Positions 44,804 to 54,833 of a DNA stretch of 64,000 nt are shown one piece after another. The translations under genes and the position numbers were made by a program. Origin of the DNA: Medicago truncatula (taxonomy: Eukaryota > Streptophyta > Magnoliopsida > Fabales > Fabaceae); contig NC_053048.1 in the NCBI RefSeq assembly GCF_003473485.1, positions 28,516,755-28,580,754 on the forward strand, given 5' to 3'. The notes below the pieces were generated by a model. That model saw only the letters and a program-made list of their open reading frames with translations. It had not been told where the DNA came from and did not search any database. Each line of letters begins with the position of its first letter. The first letter of the stretch is position 1.

Positions 44804-47800
44804 TCAATCAGACACAAAATGCATGTTCAAATTTTTCTTAATAAAATCAAATCTTTCAACAGATAAAGGTTTTGTAAATATATCAGCCCATTGATGTTCA
44901 GTATCAATGAATTGTATATCTAAAATCCCTTTTTGAACATAGTCTCTGATAAAATGGTGTTTGATTTCAATATGCTTGGCTCTTGAATGTAGAATTGGAT
45001 TCTTTGACAAACAAATAGCAGCAGTATTATCACAATAAATGGGAATACTGTTAGCATTAATCTGATAGTCTTCCAACTGATGTTTCATCCAAAGTAGTTG
45101 TGTGCAACAACTTGCAGCTGAAATGTATTCTGCTTCTGCTGTAGACATAGCAATAGTTGCTTGTCTTTTGCTTGCCCAGGATATCAGATTCTCTCCCAGG
45201 AATTGACAATTTCCACTGGTTGATTTTCTTTCAATCCTATCACCAGCATAATCAGCATCACAGAATCCAATCAACTTATAATCTAGGGATTTCCTATACA
45301 GGAGTCCAAGATTAGTTGTTCCTTTCAGATACCTGAAGATTCTCTTAACTGCAGTTAAATGAGATTCTCTAGGATCTGATTGAAATCTTGCACACAAGCA
45401 TACACTGAATAAAATATCAGGTCTAGATGCAGTGAGGTATAACAGAGAACCAATCATACCTCTGTATAGCTTCTGGTCTACTACTGTTCCAGTATCTTCT
45501 TTGCTTAAGGTGCAGGTTGGATGCATTGGAGTGTTCATCACTTTACAATCTTCTAGCTTGAACTTCTTCAGAAGCTCCTTTGTATATTTTGTTTGATGAA
45601 CATATACTCCTTCTTTACTTTGGTTGATTTGAATTCCAAGAAAGAATTTCAATTCTCCCATCATACTCATTTCAAATTCATCCTGCATTAACTTAGAAAA
45701 TTCTTTGCAAAGAGATGCATTAGTAGAACCAAATATTATATCATCAACATATATTTGCACAATCAAAATATCTTTCTTAAGAGTCCTTCTGAAGAGTGTT
45801 GTGTCAACTTGTCCTCTTTCAAAATCATTTTTAATTAAGAAATTACTTAGTCTATCATACCAAGCTCTGGGAGCTTGTTTCAAGCCATATAGTGATTTCT
45901 TAAGTTTATAAACATGGTTAGGATGCTTAAGATCCTCAAACCCAGGAGGTTGTTTAACATACACTTCTTCTTCAATGACACCATTAAGAAAGGCACTTTT
46001 GACATCCATTTGATATAATATTATGCCATGATTAATTGCGTAGGATAGAAGTAACCTGATTGCTTCCAATCTTGCAACTATAGCAAATGTTTCAGTGTAA
46101 TCAATGCCTTCTTGTTGACTGTAGCCTTGAGCAACAAGTCTGGCTTTGTTTCTGGTTACTTCTCCTTGTTCATTCAGCTTGTTTCTGAATACCCATTTTG
46201 TTCCAATAATGTTCTTCTGAAAGGGTTTGGGTACCAGATCCCACACATCATTCCTTTGAAATTGATTTAGCTCTTCTTGCATAGCTAATATCCATCCATC
46301 ATCTGAGAGAGCTTCTTCAACAGTTTTAGGCTCAATTATTGAAAGCAGTCCTATTAATGACTCTTCTTGTCTAAAATGTGATCTTGTTCTTCTAGGACTA
46401 TCTTTGCTTCCAATGATTAGCTCCTCAGGATGTAAAGATTTGTGCTTGAATTTAGGTTGAATAACCTGCTGAGTGTTATCTTGAAAGTCCTCAGAAGCAC
46501 TTTCATTCTGTACTTTTGGGCTAGGTTCTGCTTCTGAATTAGACTCAGCTTCTGGAGTGATTTCAGCTTCTGGACTAGATTCAACTTCTGTATACTTTTC
46601 AGAATCAGAAGGTTGATCAGATTCTGATGCATCTTCAGAATCAGTTGTACCTGCATTACTTTCACTTTGCTCTGAAGTTTTACTTCCAGGCTCTCTATCA
46701 TCAAATTTTACATGCATAGATTCTTCAACACATTGTGTTTCTGAATTATACACTCTGTATGCCTTTGACCTTTCAGAGTAACCTAAAAAGATTCCTCTTT
46801 GAGCCTTGGCATCAAATTTCTTCAGATAGTCTTTAGTGTTTAAGATGTAACAAGTACATCCAAACTGATGAAAGTAAGAGATATTGGGTCTTCTTCCTTT
46901 AAAGAGTTCATATGCTGTTTTCTCCAACATAGGTCTGATATAGATCCTATTTTGAATATAACATGAAGTATTGACTGCTTCTGCCCAAAAATGTTTAGCT
47001 AAGTTGTTTTCATGGATCATGGTTCTGGCCATTTCTTGTAAGGTTCTGTTCTTTCTTTCTACAACCCCATTTTGTTGTGGAGTTCTAGGAGAGGAAAACT
47101 CATGGAGAATCCCATGTTTTTCACAAAAAAGTTCAAATGGCTCATTTTCAAATTCTCCACCATGATCACTTCTGACTTTCAAAATTTTCAATTCTTTTTC
47201 AGATTGTATTTGAGTGCAGAAGCTGCTAAACACTTCACATGCATAGTCTTTACTTTTAATGAATTTTACCCAAGTCCATCTGCTGTAATCATCAACAATG
47301 ACTAATCCATATTTACTTCCATATAAAGATGCAGTGTTAACTGGACCAAAAAGATCAATATGGAGTAATTCTAAGGGTCTGGAGGTTGATACAATGTCTT
47401 TAGATTTGAAAGAACTTTTCATAATTTTCCCTTTCTGACATGCACCACAAAGTGCATCTGAATGATAATCAATGTTAGGCAATCCTTTGACCAGTTGTAA
47501 CTTACTAATTTTAGAAATTAATCTCCAATTAGCATGTCCCAACCTTTTATGCCATGCCCATTTTTTATCATTCATTGACAGAAGGCAAACTACCTTCTGA
47601 TCAGCCAGATCAGAGAAATTTATTTTATAGACATTCTCAACTCTCTTTCCCTTGAATGTAATGGATTTGTCATCCTTGTTGACTAGTGTGCAGTTGGTCT
47701 TACTGAACGTTACATCATACCCATTGTCACAAAATTGACTAATGCTCAATAGGTTATGCTTCAGACCATCTACTAGCCACACATTATTAATTGAGATGGA

Positions 47801-47983
47801 GGAATTACCAATAGTACCTGTACCAATGATCTTTCCAGTTTGGTTGCCACCAAACTTCACTTCTCCTCCATCTTTCATTGTAAGGGTAAGGAACAAAGCT
47901 TTCTCTCCAGTCATGTGCCTTGAACATCCGCTGTCTAGGTACCATGACCTTTGTTTCTCTCTTGCCCTTAAGCACACCTGCAT
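44804..47983 (-). CDS. pol: Sirevirus Pol (protease, integrase, reverse transcriptase, RNase H)
   Basis: 1,059 aa. In order: aspartic protease site [13 protein letters not shown] (D17-S18-G19); integrase zinc-binding HKRLGH...CGACQKGK (about 145-186); integrase catalytic core with D210 (LLHIDLFGP), D273 (RSDHGGEF) and E309 (NGVVERKNR); RT with [11 protein letters not shown] (about 658-668) and catalytic YVDD (745-748); and RNase H with STAEAEYIS near the end. The integrase-before-RT order marks Ty1-copia. The reading frame is +1 relative to gag and overlaps its end, so expression needs frameshifting, splicing or internal initiation. The ATG used here is the first in the open frame, just before the protease. 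One usual proline is changed ([12 protein letters not shown]). Otherwise it looks intact. Confidence 0.95.
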   Translation of the reverse strand: MQVCLRAREKQRSWYLDSGCSRHMTGEKALFLTLTMKDGGEVKFGGNQTGKIIGTGTIGNSSISINNVWLVDGLKHNLLSISQFCDNGYDVTFSKTNCTLVNKDDKSITFKGKRVENVYKINFSDLADQKVVCLLSMNDKKWAWHKRLGHANWRLISKISKLQLVKGLPNIDYHSDALCGACQKGKIMKSSFKSKDIVSTSRPLELLHIDLFGPVNTASLYGSKYGLVIVDDYSRWTWVKFIKSKDYACEVFSSFCTQIQSEKELKILKVRSDHGGEFENEPFELFCEKHGILHEFSSPRTPQQNGVVERKNRTLQEMARTMIHENNLAKHFWAEAVNTSCYIQNRIYIRPMLEKTAYELFKGRRPNISYFHQFGCTCYILNTKDYLKKFDAKAQRGIFLGYSERSKAYRVYNSETQCVEESMHVKFDDREPGSKTSEQSESNAGTTDSEDASESDQPSDSEKYTEVESSPEAEITPEAESNSEAEPSPKVQNESASEDFQDNTQQVIQPKFKHKSLHPEELIIGSKDSPRRTRSHFRQEESLIGLLSIIEPKTVEEALSDDGWILAMQEELNQFQRNDVWDLVPKPFQKNIIGTKWVFRNKLNEQGEVTRNKARLVAQGYSQQEGIDYTETFAIVARLEAIRLLLSYAINHGIILYQMDVKSAFLNGVIEEEVYVKQPPGFEDLKHPNHVYKLKKSLYGLKQAPRAWYDRLSNFLIKNDFERGQVDTTLFRRTLKKDILIVQIYVDDIIFGSTNASLCKEFSKLMQDEFEMSMMGELKFFLGIQINQSKEGVYVHQTKYTKELLKKFKLEDCKVMNTPMHPTCTLSKEDTGTVVDQKLYRGMIGSLLYLTASRPDILFSVCLCARFQSDPRESHLTAVKRIFRYLKGTTNLGLLYRKSLDYKLIGFCDADYAGDRIERKSTSGNCQFLGENLISWASKRQATIAMSTAEAEYISAASCCTQLLWMKHQLEDYQINANSIPIYCDNTAAICLSKNPILHSRAKHIEIKHHFIRDYVQKGILDIQFIDTEHQWADIFTKPLSVERFDFIKKNLNMHFVSD

Positions 47984-50042
47984 TTTTGGCCAATTCAGAT
48001 TTAGGTACCCATATCTTCATGGGTCCTTTTGGGTTAGTTTTGGAGGTTTTACTTTTCCTCCCTTGTACCTTAGGGTGAATGCTGAGTGGCTTCTGATCAT
48101 TCAATACTTTAGGTTTGACACCTTTTGGTATTGTTTTCTCAGAAGCAGTAGCTGCTTTGTTCTTCTGATCCTTTTGTTTTGGGATTTTAGATTCTGGTTT
48201 GATCAGATTCTTATGAACAGGTTCTGATCTTTTCAGAATTTTAATCTTTTGACTCTTAGGATCAGATTTTGTCATTACCTTGATCTTAAGGTTTTCTGAC
48301 TTTGATGTGATCTTAGCCTGTGAACCAGAAGCTTCAGGTTTTGACTGAACAGCAGTTATAGCATTTGTACCTTCAGGCACAAAGGTGGATTTCAATCCAT
48401 CCTTGATACAATCACAGTAGCTCTTGAGACTGTATTCTTTGGATTTCTCCTCAGAATATCCAATCCCTTTGCCTTTGTTCTTGTATGTGCTGTAGATCAT
48501 AGAAGCAACTTTGCTTCTGTCTATTCCAGTCATAATAAAATCATCCAAGGCAATCTCATGTTTATTGCCTGAACCTTTATCACATTTTTCTTGTAGCTTC
48601 TGACAAAGACTCTTGAGTCTATCTTCATATGTTGTTGATATGAGGTTAAACCCTTTGGGTTCTTCTTCAGAAGCTTTCAGTTCCAATAGAGTTGACTTTT
48701 GTTGTTTCATCAAATCAACATATTTTTCTTTTAAATCTGTCAACTCATTGGTTCTGTGTTCAAACAGTGATAAAAGTTCTTTTAGAGAATCAACAAGTTC
48801 TTGTCTAGGGATTTTGGAATATACCTCATTTTCATCTTCTGAATCTGATTCAGCTTCTGATACTGCTTCTGATGATACTGTTGCCACTAACCCCACGGCT
48901 GCCTTAGCATCATCATCAGCTTCTTCTTTATCAGAACCAGATTCACTATCCAAATCTTCCCAGGTCGCCATCAAGCTCTTTTTGATTTGCTTTCTGAATT
49001 TACTGGAGTTGAAGCTTGATTTCTTGGATTTGCCTTTAAACTTCTCCTTCTGAAGATCAGGGCAATCAGCAATGAAATGACCAGGCTTCTTACAATTGAA
49101 GCATCCCTTCTGATCTTCTTTCTTGGAGTTCTTGTAGCTACCTCTCTTGCTCAAAAATTTCTTCTGCTTCCTTGCCAGATACTCAAGCTTGTTGGACAGC
49201 ATAGCCATTTTTACAGATTGATCTTCATCAGAATCTCCATCAGGTGATTCTTCTTCAGATTCACTGGCTTTGTAGGCTTTGGAAGATTTTGAGGTCTTTC
49301 CTTTAGATGGTAAAGCAATGGATTTACTCTTCTTAGAGGTTTCATGCTCATTTAAACTCATTTCATGCACTTTGAGTGAGCTAACAAGATCTTCAACACT
49401 TAAAGTATTTAGATCCTTAGCTTCCTCAATAGCAGTTACTTTGGGTCTCCATCTTGAAGGTAAGCTTCTCAAAATCTTACTAACATGATCAGAAGCAACA
49501 TAGCTTTTCTTCAGTATTTGCAATCCAGAAACTAAAGTTTGAAATCTTGAGTACATTTCTTCTATACTCTCATCATCCTTCATTCTGAAAAGTTCATACT
49601 GATGAACTAGCATCAAAGCTTTAGCCTCTTTTACTTTCTTGCTGCCTTCAAAGTTTGCACATAGAGAAGCAAACATAGCCTTCGCAGTAGATTTGTCACT
49701 CATTTTCATGTATTCGGTGCGAGGTATAGAAGCCACAATGATTCCTCTTATCTTGTGGTGTTTCTTATAAAGCTTCTTCTGAGCAGGAGTATGTATTCTT
49801 CTGTCTATAGCAGCTCCTTCTTCATCCAAATCCAGATCATCAACTCCATCTTCCAGTATGTCCCATAACTCTTCATCCAATCCCATGATAAAGCTGTACA
49901 TATTAGTTTTCCACCATGAAAACTCTTCTGGATCTCCATTAAACTTTGGAGTTTTTCCAGAGTCTGTTTTCTTGTCAGCAGTATCATAGTCATGCTTGAC
50001 ACTTGTGTATTTTGTAGTAACTGATTCCTCATCTCCAGACAT
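47805..50042 (-). CDS. gag: Sirevirus Gag (capsid / nucleocapsid)
   Basis: 745-aa structural protein that packages element RNA into cytoplasmic particles. The ATG lies 57 nt after the primer site. The N-terminal half has the copia Gag fold signature ([15 protein letters not shown] near 34-48, and [13 protein letters not shown] near 163-175). A CCHC zinc knuckle is at about C314-C317-H322-C327 ([14 protein letters not shown]). It is followed by a long Ser/Glu/Lys-rich tail with KIWVPK near the end. The C-terminus overlaps pol by 179 nt in a different frame. The frame is intact and likely functional. Confidence 0.93.
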   Translation of the reverse strand: MSGDEESVTTKYTSVKHDYDTADKKTDSGKTPKFNGDPEEFSWWKTNMYSFIMGLDEELWDILEDGVDDLDLDEEGAAIDRRIHTPAQKKLYKKHHKIRGIIVASIPRTEYMKMSDKSTAKAMFASLCANFEGSKKVKEAKALMLVHQYELFRMKDDESIEEMYSRFQTLVSGLQILKKSYVASDHVSKILRSLPSRWRPKVTAIEEAKDLNTLSVEDLVSSLKVHEMSLNEHETSKKSKSIALPSKGKTSKSSKAYKASESEEESPDGDSDEDQSVKMAMLSNKLEYLARKQKKFLSKRGSYKNSKKEDQKGCFNCKKPGHFIADCPDLQKEKFKGKSKKSSFNSSKFRKQIKKSLMATWEDLDSESGSDKEEADDDAKAAVGLVATVSSEAVSEAESDSEDENEVYSKIPRQELVDSLKELLSLFEHRTNELTDLKEKYVDLMKQQKSTLLELKASEEEPKGFNLISTTYEDRLKSLCQKLQEKCDKGSGNKHEIALDDFIMTGIDRSKVASMIYSTYKNKGKGIGYSEEKSKEYSLKSYCDCIKDGLKSTFVPEGTNAITAVQSKPEASGSQAKITSKSENLKIKVMTKSDPKSQKIKILKRSEPVHKNLIKPESKIPKQKDQKNKAATASEKTIPKGVKPKVLNDQKPLSIHPKVQGRKSKTSKTNPKGPMKIWVPKSELAKNAGVLKGKRETKVMVPRQRMFKAHDWRESFVPYPYNERWRRSEVWWQPNWKDHWYRYYW

Positions 50043-50098
50043 GTTTTTCTAATAGATCTTGAACTGTAACACGGTTAAGTGCTGTGATAACAGAGCAG

Positions 50099-50110
50099 GC
50101 TCTGATACCA
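50099..50110 (-). other. Primer binding site, initiator tRNA-Met
   Basis: The minus strand TGGTATCAGAGC lies two bases inside the 5' LTR. This is the canonical Ty1-copia primer site complementary to initiator tRNA-Met. Confidence 0.95.
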
Positions 50111-50112
50111 AT

Positions 50113-51381
50113 TGAAGGTGAAAAACACAAGAAGGGGGGGTTGAATTGTGTTTTCTTTTTCTCTTAAAAAATACTTCTTCTGATAAAACTTCAGAAGCAG
50201 TTTGATTGCTTCTGATGAAATGATCAGAGTCAGATTGCAGCGGAAAAGAACAGAGCAGAGAAAAGAAAGACAAAGACACAAGCAGTTATCCTGGTTCCTT
50301 CCACAACACGGAAGTAGTCCAGTCCCCCTTGCACTTCCAAGGAGATTTCACTATAATCACAAAGATTACAACTGCTCAATACTTTCTAAGTATGAGACTT
50401 CACAAAAATGCTCAAGCACGCATGCAAGAGTCTTCCAATGCTCAAGCACTAAGCAAGAGACTTCTAATGCTCAAGCACGCAGGCAAGAGACTTCTAATCA
50501 AACAAAAATACAGAGAATTGAGTTTGAATTGAACACTTGATATACAATCAGTGGTGTTCACAATACAATACAGAAAAGACTCTAGACTTTGAATTTCTAA
50601 GATGTATCAAATCAGTGCAGAAATTCAGTGTGCTTTGTAGAATCAAATTGACAGAGTTTTGGCGCTTTTGAACTTATGTATCTCTATCTATAATCTTCAA
50701 GTCTTCACTCCTTTATATAGAGGCGTGAAAGAGACGTTGAGATAATCAGCACGTCTAAAGAGTCGTTTGAAATCCTTTGATTATCCACCAGTGATCCTTT
50801 GCCTGATTTGGGTGTAGTCCTTTGAAGAATAAGCTTCAAATTCATTCCCATCTTGAGTGTACAAATTCTGCAGGCATGGTTGTCGTTTTGTCTTGTAGCG
50901 TAGACAGAAAACAGAGTAGTGGAGGTAGTGGTTGTACACTTGTACTTTGTCAACTCTATTAATGAGAGACAAGTGCTCAGTGCTATCCATATATTCGTTG
51001 ATACCTCCCTTTCAATTCTTCGTTCTTCTTTGATAAGACTGAATTGAGAATCAGCTACTTTGAATCTTCAGTTTGATTAAAGGATCAAACGTAGCTTCTG
51101 GTGAAGATATTGCTTCTGATGAAAACTTTTGCTTCTGATGACCTTCTGCTTCTGATGACGTCATCTCTTCAGAAGCACTTCAGCTTCAGGAGCAGTTTTC
51201 TTCAGATGCTCAGAATTTCTTTTCCTTTCCATTGTTCTTCCAAGACCTATTGAAATAACTTGAGTAGCCTTTGGTCCTGTACACTTGAACAATTATTAGT
51301 AATAACCAATTGACAATTTTTAATACCTTGTTATCATCAAAACTTAATAAGGTTCATTGTGAAACACATTTTGTTCCAACA
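50113..51381 (-). repeat. 5' LTR of the Sirevirus
   Basis: 1,269 bp. On the minus strand it begins TGTTGGAACAAAATG and ends with a C-run followed by TTGTGTTTTTCACCTTCA. The TATA box is at 50711-50720. GCTTCTGATGA/TTCAGAAGC words are dense at 51100-51190. It carries a 7-base G-run (plus strand) at the inner edge. Confidence 0.95.
50711..50720 (-). promoter_or_regulatory. TATA box in the 5' LTR
   Basis: The minus strand reads CTATATAAAG in the middle of the LTR, upstream of the region leading to gag. This is the expected place for the element's Pol II promoter. The same motif occurs in the 3' LTR (about 40096-40105). Confidence 0.7.
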
Positions 51382-51766
51382 GCCTCCTCATGGTTTCAAT
51401 GAAGTGCCAATTGTTATACCTAATCTAAGTGTCTTAAATGATTATCTTTGTTTTTCTCATGATTTCAAAAAAACTCATTTTATTATATGGCAAATGAAGA
51501 AATTTGGAGTTCAAGAGTCTTGGACTCAGTTATTCAAAATTAGTTATCAGAATATCCAAAGTGATTATCACTTTGATGACTTGTGCCGTTGTTTGTTGCC
51601 ATTATGCCTTTTGGAGAAGAACGATAAACTATTATTGACCATAAATGATTTGCTTCAAAGACGACCAATTCTCTATAATTTGAGAGATAATAGAGGACAA
51701 ATGATCAATATACCTTGGTGGTCCAATGGTCAGAATTATGTTGAAAGCTTGATTTCTTATTGTTGA

Positions 51767-52380
51767 AAGTAAGTTCCTTTACAATGATTTACTTGTTTGA
51801 TTTTGTGCTAATATATGTATGCTATATAATAAGTTGTGTGATCATTTTCTTATCATGACTTCGATTATATTATTGAATAATGTTTGTATCAGCTATTGTT
51901 AATGGTTTGGAAACTTTGAACCAATTATGCATTTCATTTATATTTATCAAAAGTTAGAAGATGATTTTACATTACTTGTATGTTCATGTTCGCATGGTGG
52001 ATTTGATTTGAATTTGATTATATTTTTGAGTGATTATGTATTGTTAATGGTTTGACAATCTCTGAATCTGGTTTGCTCTTATAGGTTTGTTCTTGACAAC
52101 GTTCTATATTTTAAACAAAACTTAATTCAAGAACATATGTCAGTGATAATATACTGGCTATGATTGTGATCGTAATCTTAATGAGTTATGGCTAATTAGG
52201 TTGCCTCTATGGCAAGCTTGATGAGGCTATGAGACATTTTTGTCAGAAAATTCTCGTGTTTCGATTTTATCATGACATGAACGAAAACGTCATATACAAT
52301 CCAAATAGAAAGTCTTGTACTTGGTACCCGCGCGGATCTTCCTAATTTATTTTTCTAGACTAGATTTAGGAATTTATATA
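51767..52380 (+). other. 3' flank of F-box copy 4
   Basis: Homologous to the flanks of copies 1-3, with the conserved donor AAGTAAGTTCC after the stop at 51766. The acceptor GTGCAG region present in the other copies was not found: the stretch is shortened around 52085-52140, so the 3'-UTR intron is probably broken. Confidence 0.5.
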
Positions 52381-52533
52381 GGGGGGACTTTGGCGCAACG
52401 GTAATGTTGTTACGTAAGTCATGGGTTCAAGTTCTGAAAACAACCCTTGTGTAAATACAAGGTAACGTTGCGTACAATACACCAAATGGTGGGACCCTTT
52501 TCTCGATCTTGTATATGCGGGAGCTTTAGTGTG
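52381..52533 (+). mobile_element. Au-type SINE downstream of F-box copy 4, 3'-truncated
   Basis: Starts GGGGGGACTTTGGCGCAACGG and has GGGTTCAAGTTCTG and GGTGGGACCC blocks. It ends near GGGAGCTTTAGTGTG, lacking the final ACCGGGCTGCCC. Flanks AGGAATTTATAT and AGGAGTTTATGT form an imperfect TSD. It is in the same position as the copy 1 SINE, so it was probably inherited from a common ancestor. Confidence 0.8.
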
Positions 52534-52964
52534 AGGAGTTTATGTAGAAACTAATATCTCTAATTTTAGTTGTCATCGAACTTACCTTAGAGCATCCACA
52601 TTCATTCCACCCATATGGGTGGTTTAAATAGACCCCACTTAATATATTATATTACTTCACACTTCTCAATATATATTTTTCAAATATCCATGCCACTCAT
52701 CCAAAACTCTAAAATGGATCCCACTAAATTCATAATATACTATAAATATATATTTTACATTAATATGTATAATTCAAACAAATTATTTTAATTATATCAG
52801 AACACATTAAAAAGAAAACAACATATATTTAAAACAAAATTAAAAATATAGAAAAAATATTAAATAGCACAATACACGAACATTTTGTCACAAAAAAAAT
52901 AAAAAATGCAAAGACATTAAAATAAACTACTAGCGCAAAATATAATGAACGTTTAAAATAATTT

Positions 52965-54266
52965 TTAATTGTGGTTATTCTCATGCCCAAAACGTTCCCA
53001 TATGTGTTCTATCAAGTCTTGTTGAAGGTGTCGATGAATTTGCTTATCGCGAACATGGTGTCTTCTACGTAGAAACTCTTGAAAATCACTGTTACAATCG
53101 TCGGGTGGTGCAGTTGGATCATTGCCTAGATGATCATAAGAATAATCAAAGTTGCCACCATATGTGGCACGTTCATCTTCAACAATCATGTTGTGCAATA
53201 TGATGCACGTATCCATTATGCGCTTCAGTGAATCGAGGTGCCAAGATCGAGCCGGATTACATATGATCGCAAATCGCGATTGGAGGACTCCAAATGCTCG
53301 TTCTATATCTTTCCTTGCACCTTCTTGATGTTGGGCAAACAATTTTCTCTTATCTCCTTGTGGCATTGAGACACTTTTCACAAATGTAGCCCATTCAGGA
53401 TAAATGCCATCTGATAGATAATAACCCATGTTGTATTCAGTACGATTGACTGTATAATGGACATCAGGAGCTCGTCCTTGCATAACATCGTTGAAGACAT
53501 CAGATTGGTTAAGCACATTGATATCGTTGTTTGAACCCGCTACCCCAAAGAATGCGTGCCAAATCCATAAGTCTTGTGAAGCAACTGCTTCAAGCATAAC
53601 CGTGGGTTTACCATGATCACCTCGAACATATTGCCCTTTCAATGCAACTGGGCAATTTTTCCATTCCCAATGCATACAATCAATACTCCCCAACATACCT
53701 GGAAAACCGCGTGCCTCCCCCATCTGCAACAAGCGTTCGATGTCTTCTGTGGTTGGCTTTCGCAAATATTGTGACCCGAATACACTTATCACACCCCTTA
53801 TAAACTTATCAACACACTTTAGTGTCGTGGTTTCACCAATTCTCAAATATTCATCCACATTATCGGCAGATGTTCCATATGCCAGCATACGAATAACAGC
53901 AGTGCATTTTTGTAGGGGTGAAATACTTGGTCTACCAGTTGCGTCAACCTTCGGCTGAAAATATTCATCATGTTGGCTAAGAGCTTCAACTATACGAAGG
54001 AAAACATGTTTACGCATTCGGTACCTTCGACGGAATTGCTCATCTGTGAAAACCGGAGTTTCTGAAAAATAATCATTGAATAACCGCTTATGTCCTTCTT
54101 CACGATTCCTCTCTATGTTCCTTCTTTGGCGTCTGGGCCTACTTGAGCTCGCAAACTCTTCTTCCGGATTACTTTCAAAGTAAAGCCTCACAAGTTCTTC
54201 ATCCATGCCATCATTCATATAATCCATGAACATTTTTGCAATATGAGATGAATTGGAAGGATCCAT
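52965..54266 (-). CDS. PIF/Harbinger DDE transposase
   Basis: 433-aa nuclear transposase that cuts and joins the element at TTA targets together with the Myb-like partner. The plant-transposon DDE domain covers about residues 110-380. Candidate catalytic residues are D196 (GSIDCMHW), D286 (YYLSDGIYP) and E322 (ARKDIERAFGVLQ). An N-terminal helix-turn-helix-like part (FRRRYRMRKHVFLRIVEAL) lies near 78-96. No frameshift or stop is present and the length is normal for the family, so it could encode active protein. It could also be a domesticated gene, but the adjacent element end argues for a transposon. Confidence 0.93.
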   Translation of the reverse strand: MDPSNSSHIAKMFMDYMNDGMDEELVRLYFESNPEEEFASSSRPRRQRRNIERNREEGHKRLFNDYFSETPVFTDEQFRRRYRMRKHVFLRIVEALSQHDEYFQPKVDATGRPSISPLQKCTAVIRMLAYGTSADNVDEYLRIGETTTLKCVDKFIRGVISVFGSQYLRKPTTEDIERLLQMGEARGFPGMLGSIDCMHWEWKNCPVALKGQYVRGDHGKPTVMLEAVASQDLWIWHAFFGVAGSNNDINVLNQSDVFNDVMQGRAPDVHYTVNRTEYNMGYYLSDGIYPEWATFVKSVSMPQGDKRKLFAQHQEGARKDIERAFGVLQSRFAIICNPARSWHLDSLKRIMDTCIILHNMIVEDERATYGGNFDYSYDHLGNDPTAPPDDCNSDFQEFLRRRHHVRDKQIHRHLQQDLIEHIWERFGHENNHN

Positions 54267-54289
54267 TTGAAGAGAAGTTTGATACTGAA

Positions 54290-54833
54290 TGTGAATAAAG
54301 AAAAAAGTTAAGAATTTTTTTTTGTGAAAAGGGAATGAAGTTGGAAATGATTGTGAAGTTTGTTATACATGTTATAACATTTATAAGGATATGAAAAACG
54401 GCTAGTTTGAATAACGGCTAATTTGACTAAAATTGAGTTTGAATAACGGCTAGTTGGAATAACGGCTAGTTTGACTAAAATTGAATTTGAATAACCGTTA
54501 GTTTGATTAAAATTGATGATTTTAAACACTGCTGTATGGTTTATATACTACAATTCACTATAATATGATTTTAAATACTACCACCGTTACATACTGGATG
54601 CATATAGTGCCTAGTTCTTTCTTATACTATATAACACGTCACACACCAAATGCATATAGTTCTCATGTTTCTTCAAGCTTTTTTCTTTTTAATAATTCAT
54701 ATACTAAAAATATAAAACTTACAATAAATCCAACATAAATAATAATTAAGTCCAACATACATAGAAATGACTGGTCACATACTAAAAATTAAAATATCCC
54801 TCTAATCGATTACGTCAAATATACATAATAAAA
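54290..54833. repeat. Spacer between PIF genes with short tandem repeats
   Basis: At 54400-54515 the words GAATAACGGCTAGTTTGAC and TAAAATTGAGTTTGAATAAC repeat about three times. No gene. Confidence 0.6.

Larger units (their letters stand above)
39488..51381 (-). mobile_element. Sirevirus (SIRE/Maximus-type Ty1-copia), nearly intact and young
   Basis: An 11,894-bp element on the minus strand. TSD GCCTC lies at 39483-39487 and 51382-51386, and the LTRs start TGTTGG and end CTTCA. Order: 5' LTR (right), tRNA-Met primer site, gag, pol (protease-integrase-RT-RNase H), a third ORF, purine tracts, 3' LTR (left). The LTRs differ by only three substitutions by my reading, plus a G-run length difference. 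Long LTRs, the extra 3' ORF and multiple purine-tract copies are Sirevirus traits. Confidence 0.95.
38719..51766 (+). pseudogene. F-box copy 4, split by a Sirevirus and carrying stops
   Basis: Two parts, 38719-39487 and 51382-51766, would join into one F-box/FBA gene homologous to copies 1-3. The retrotransposon between them duplicated GCCTC. Independent damage: an in-frame TAA at 38920-38922 (a TAC-codon position in copy 1), an 18-nt deletion near 38983, and a TGA at 39112-39114 where the paralogues have TGG. The F-box itself is readable (FLPDELITEVLSFLSVKSLM). The downstream half resembles copy 1 (NIQSDYHFDDLCRC, IPWWSNGQNYVES). Because some stops lie before the insertion, the gene may have been dead already. 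Confidence 0.92.
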
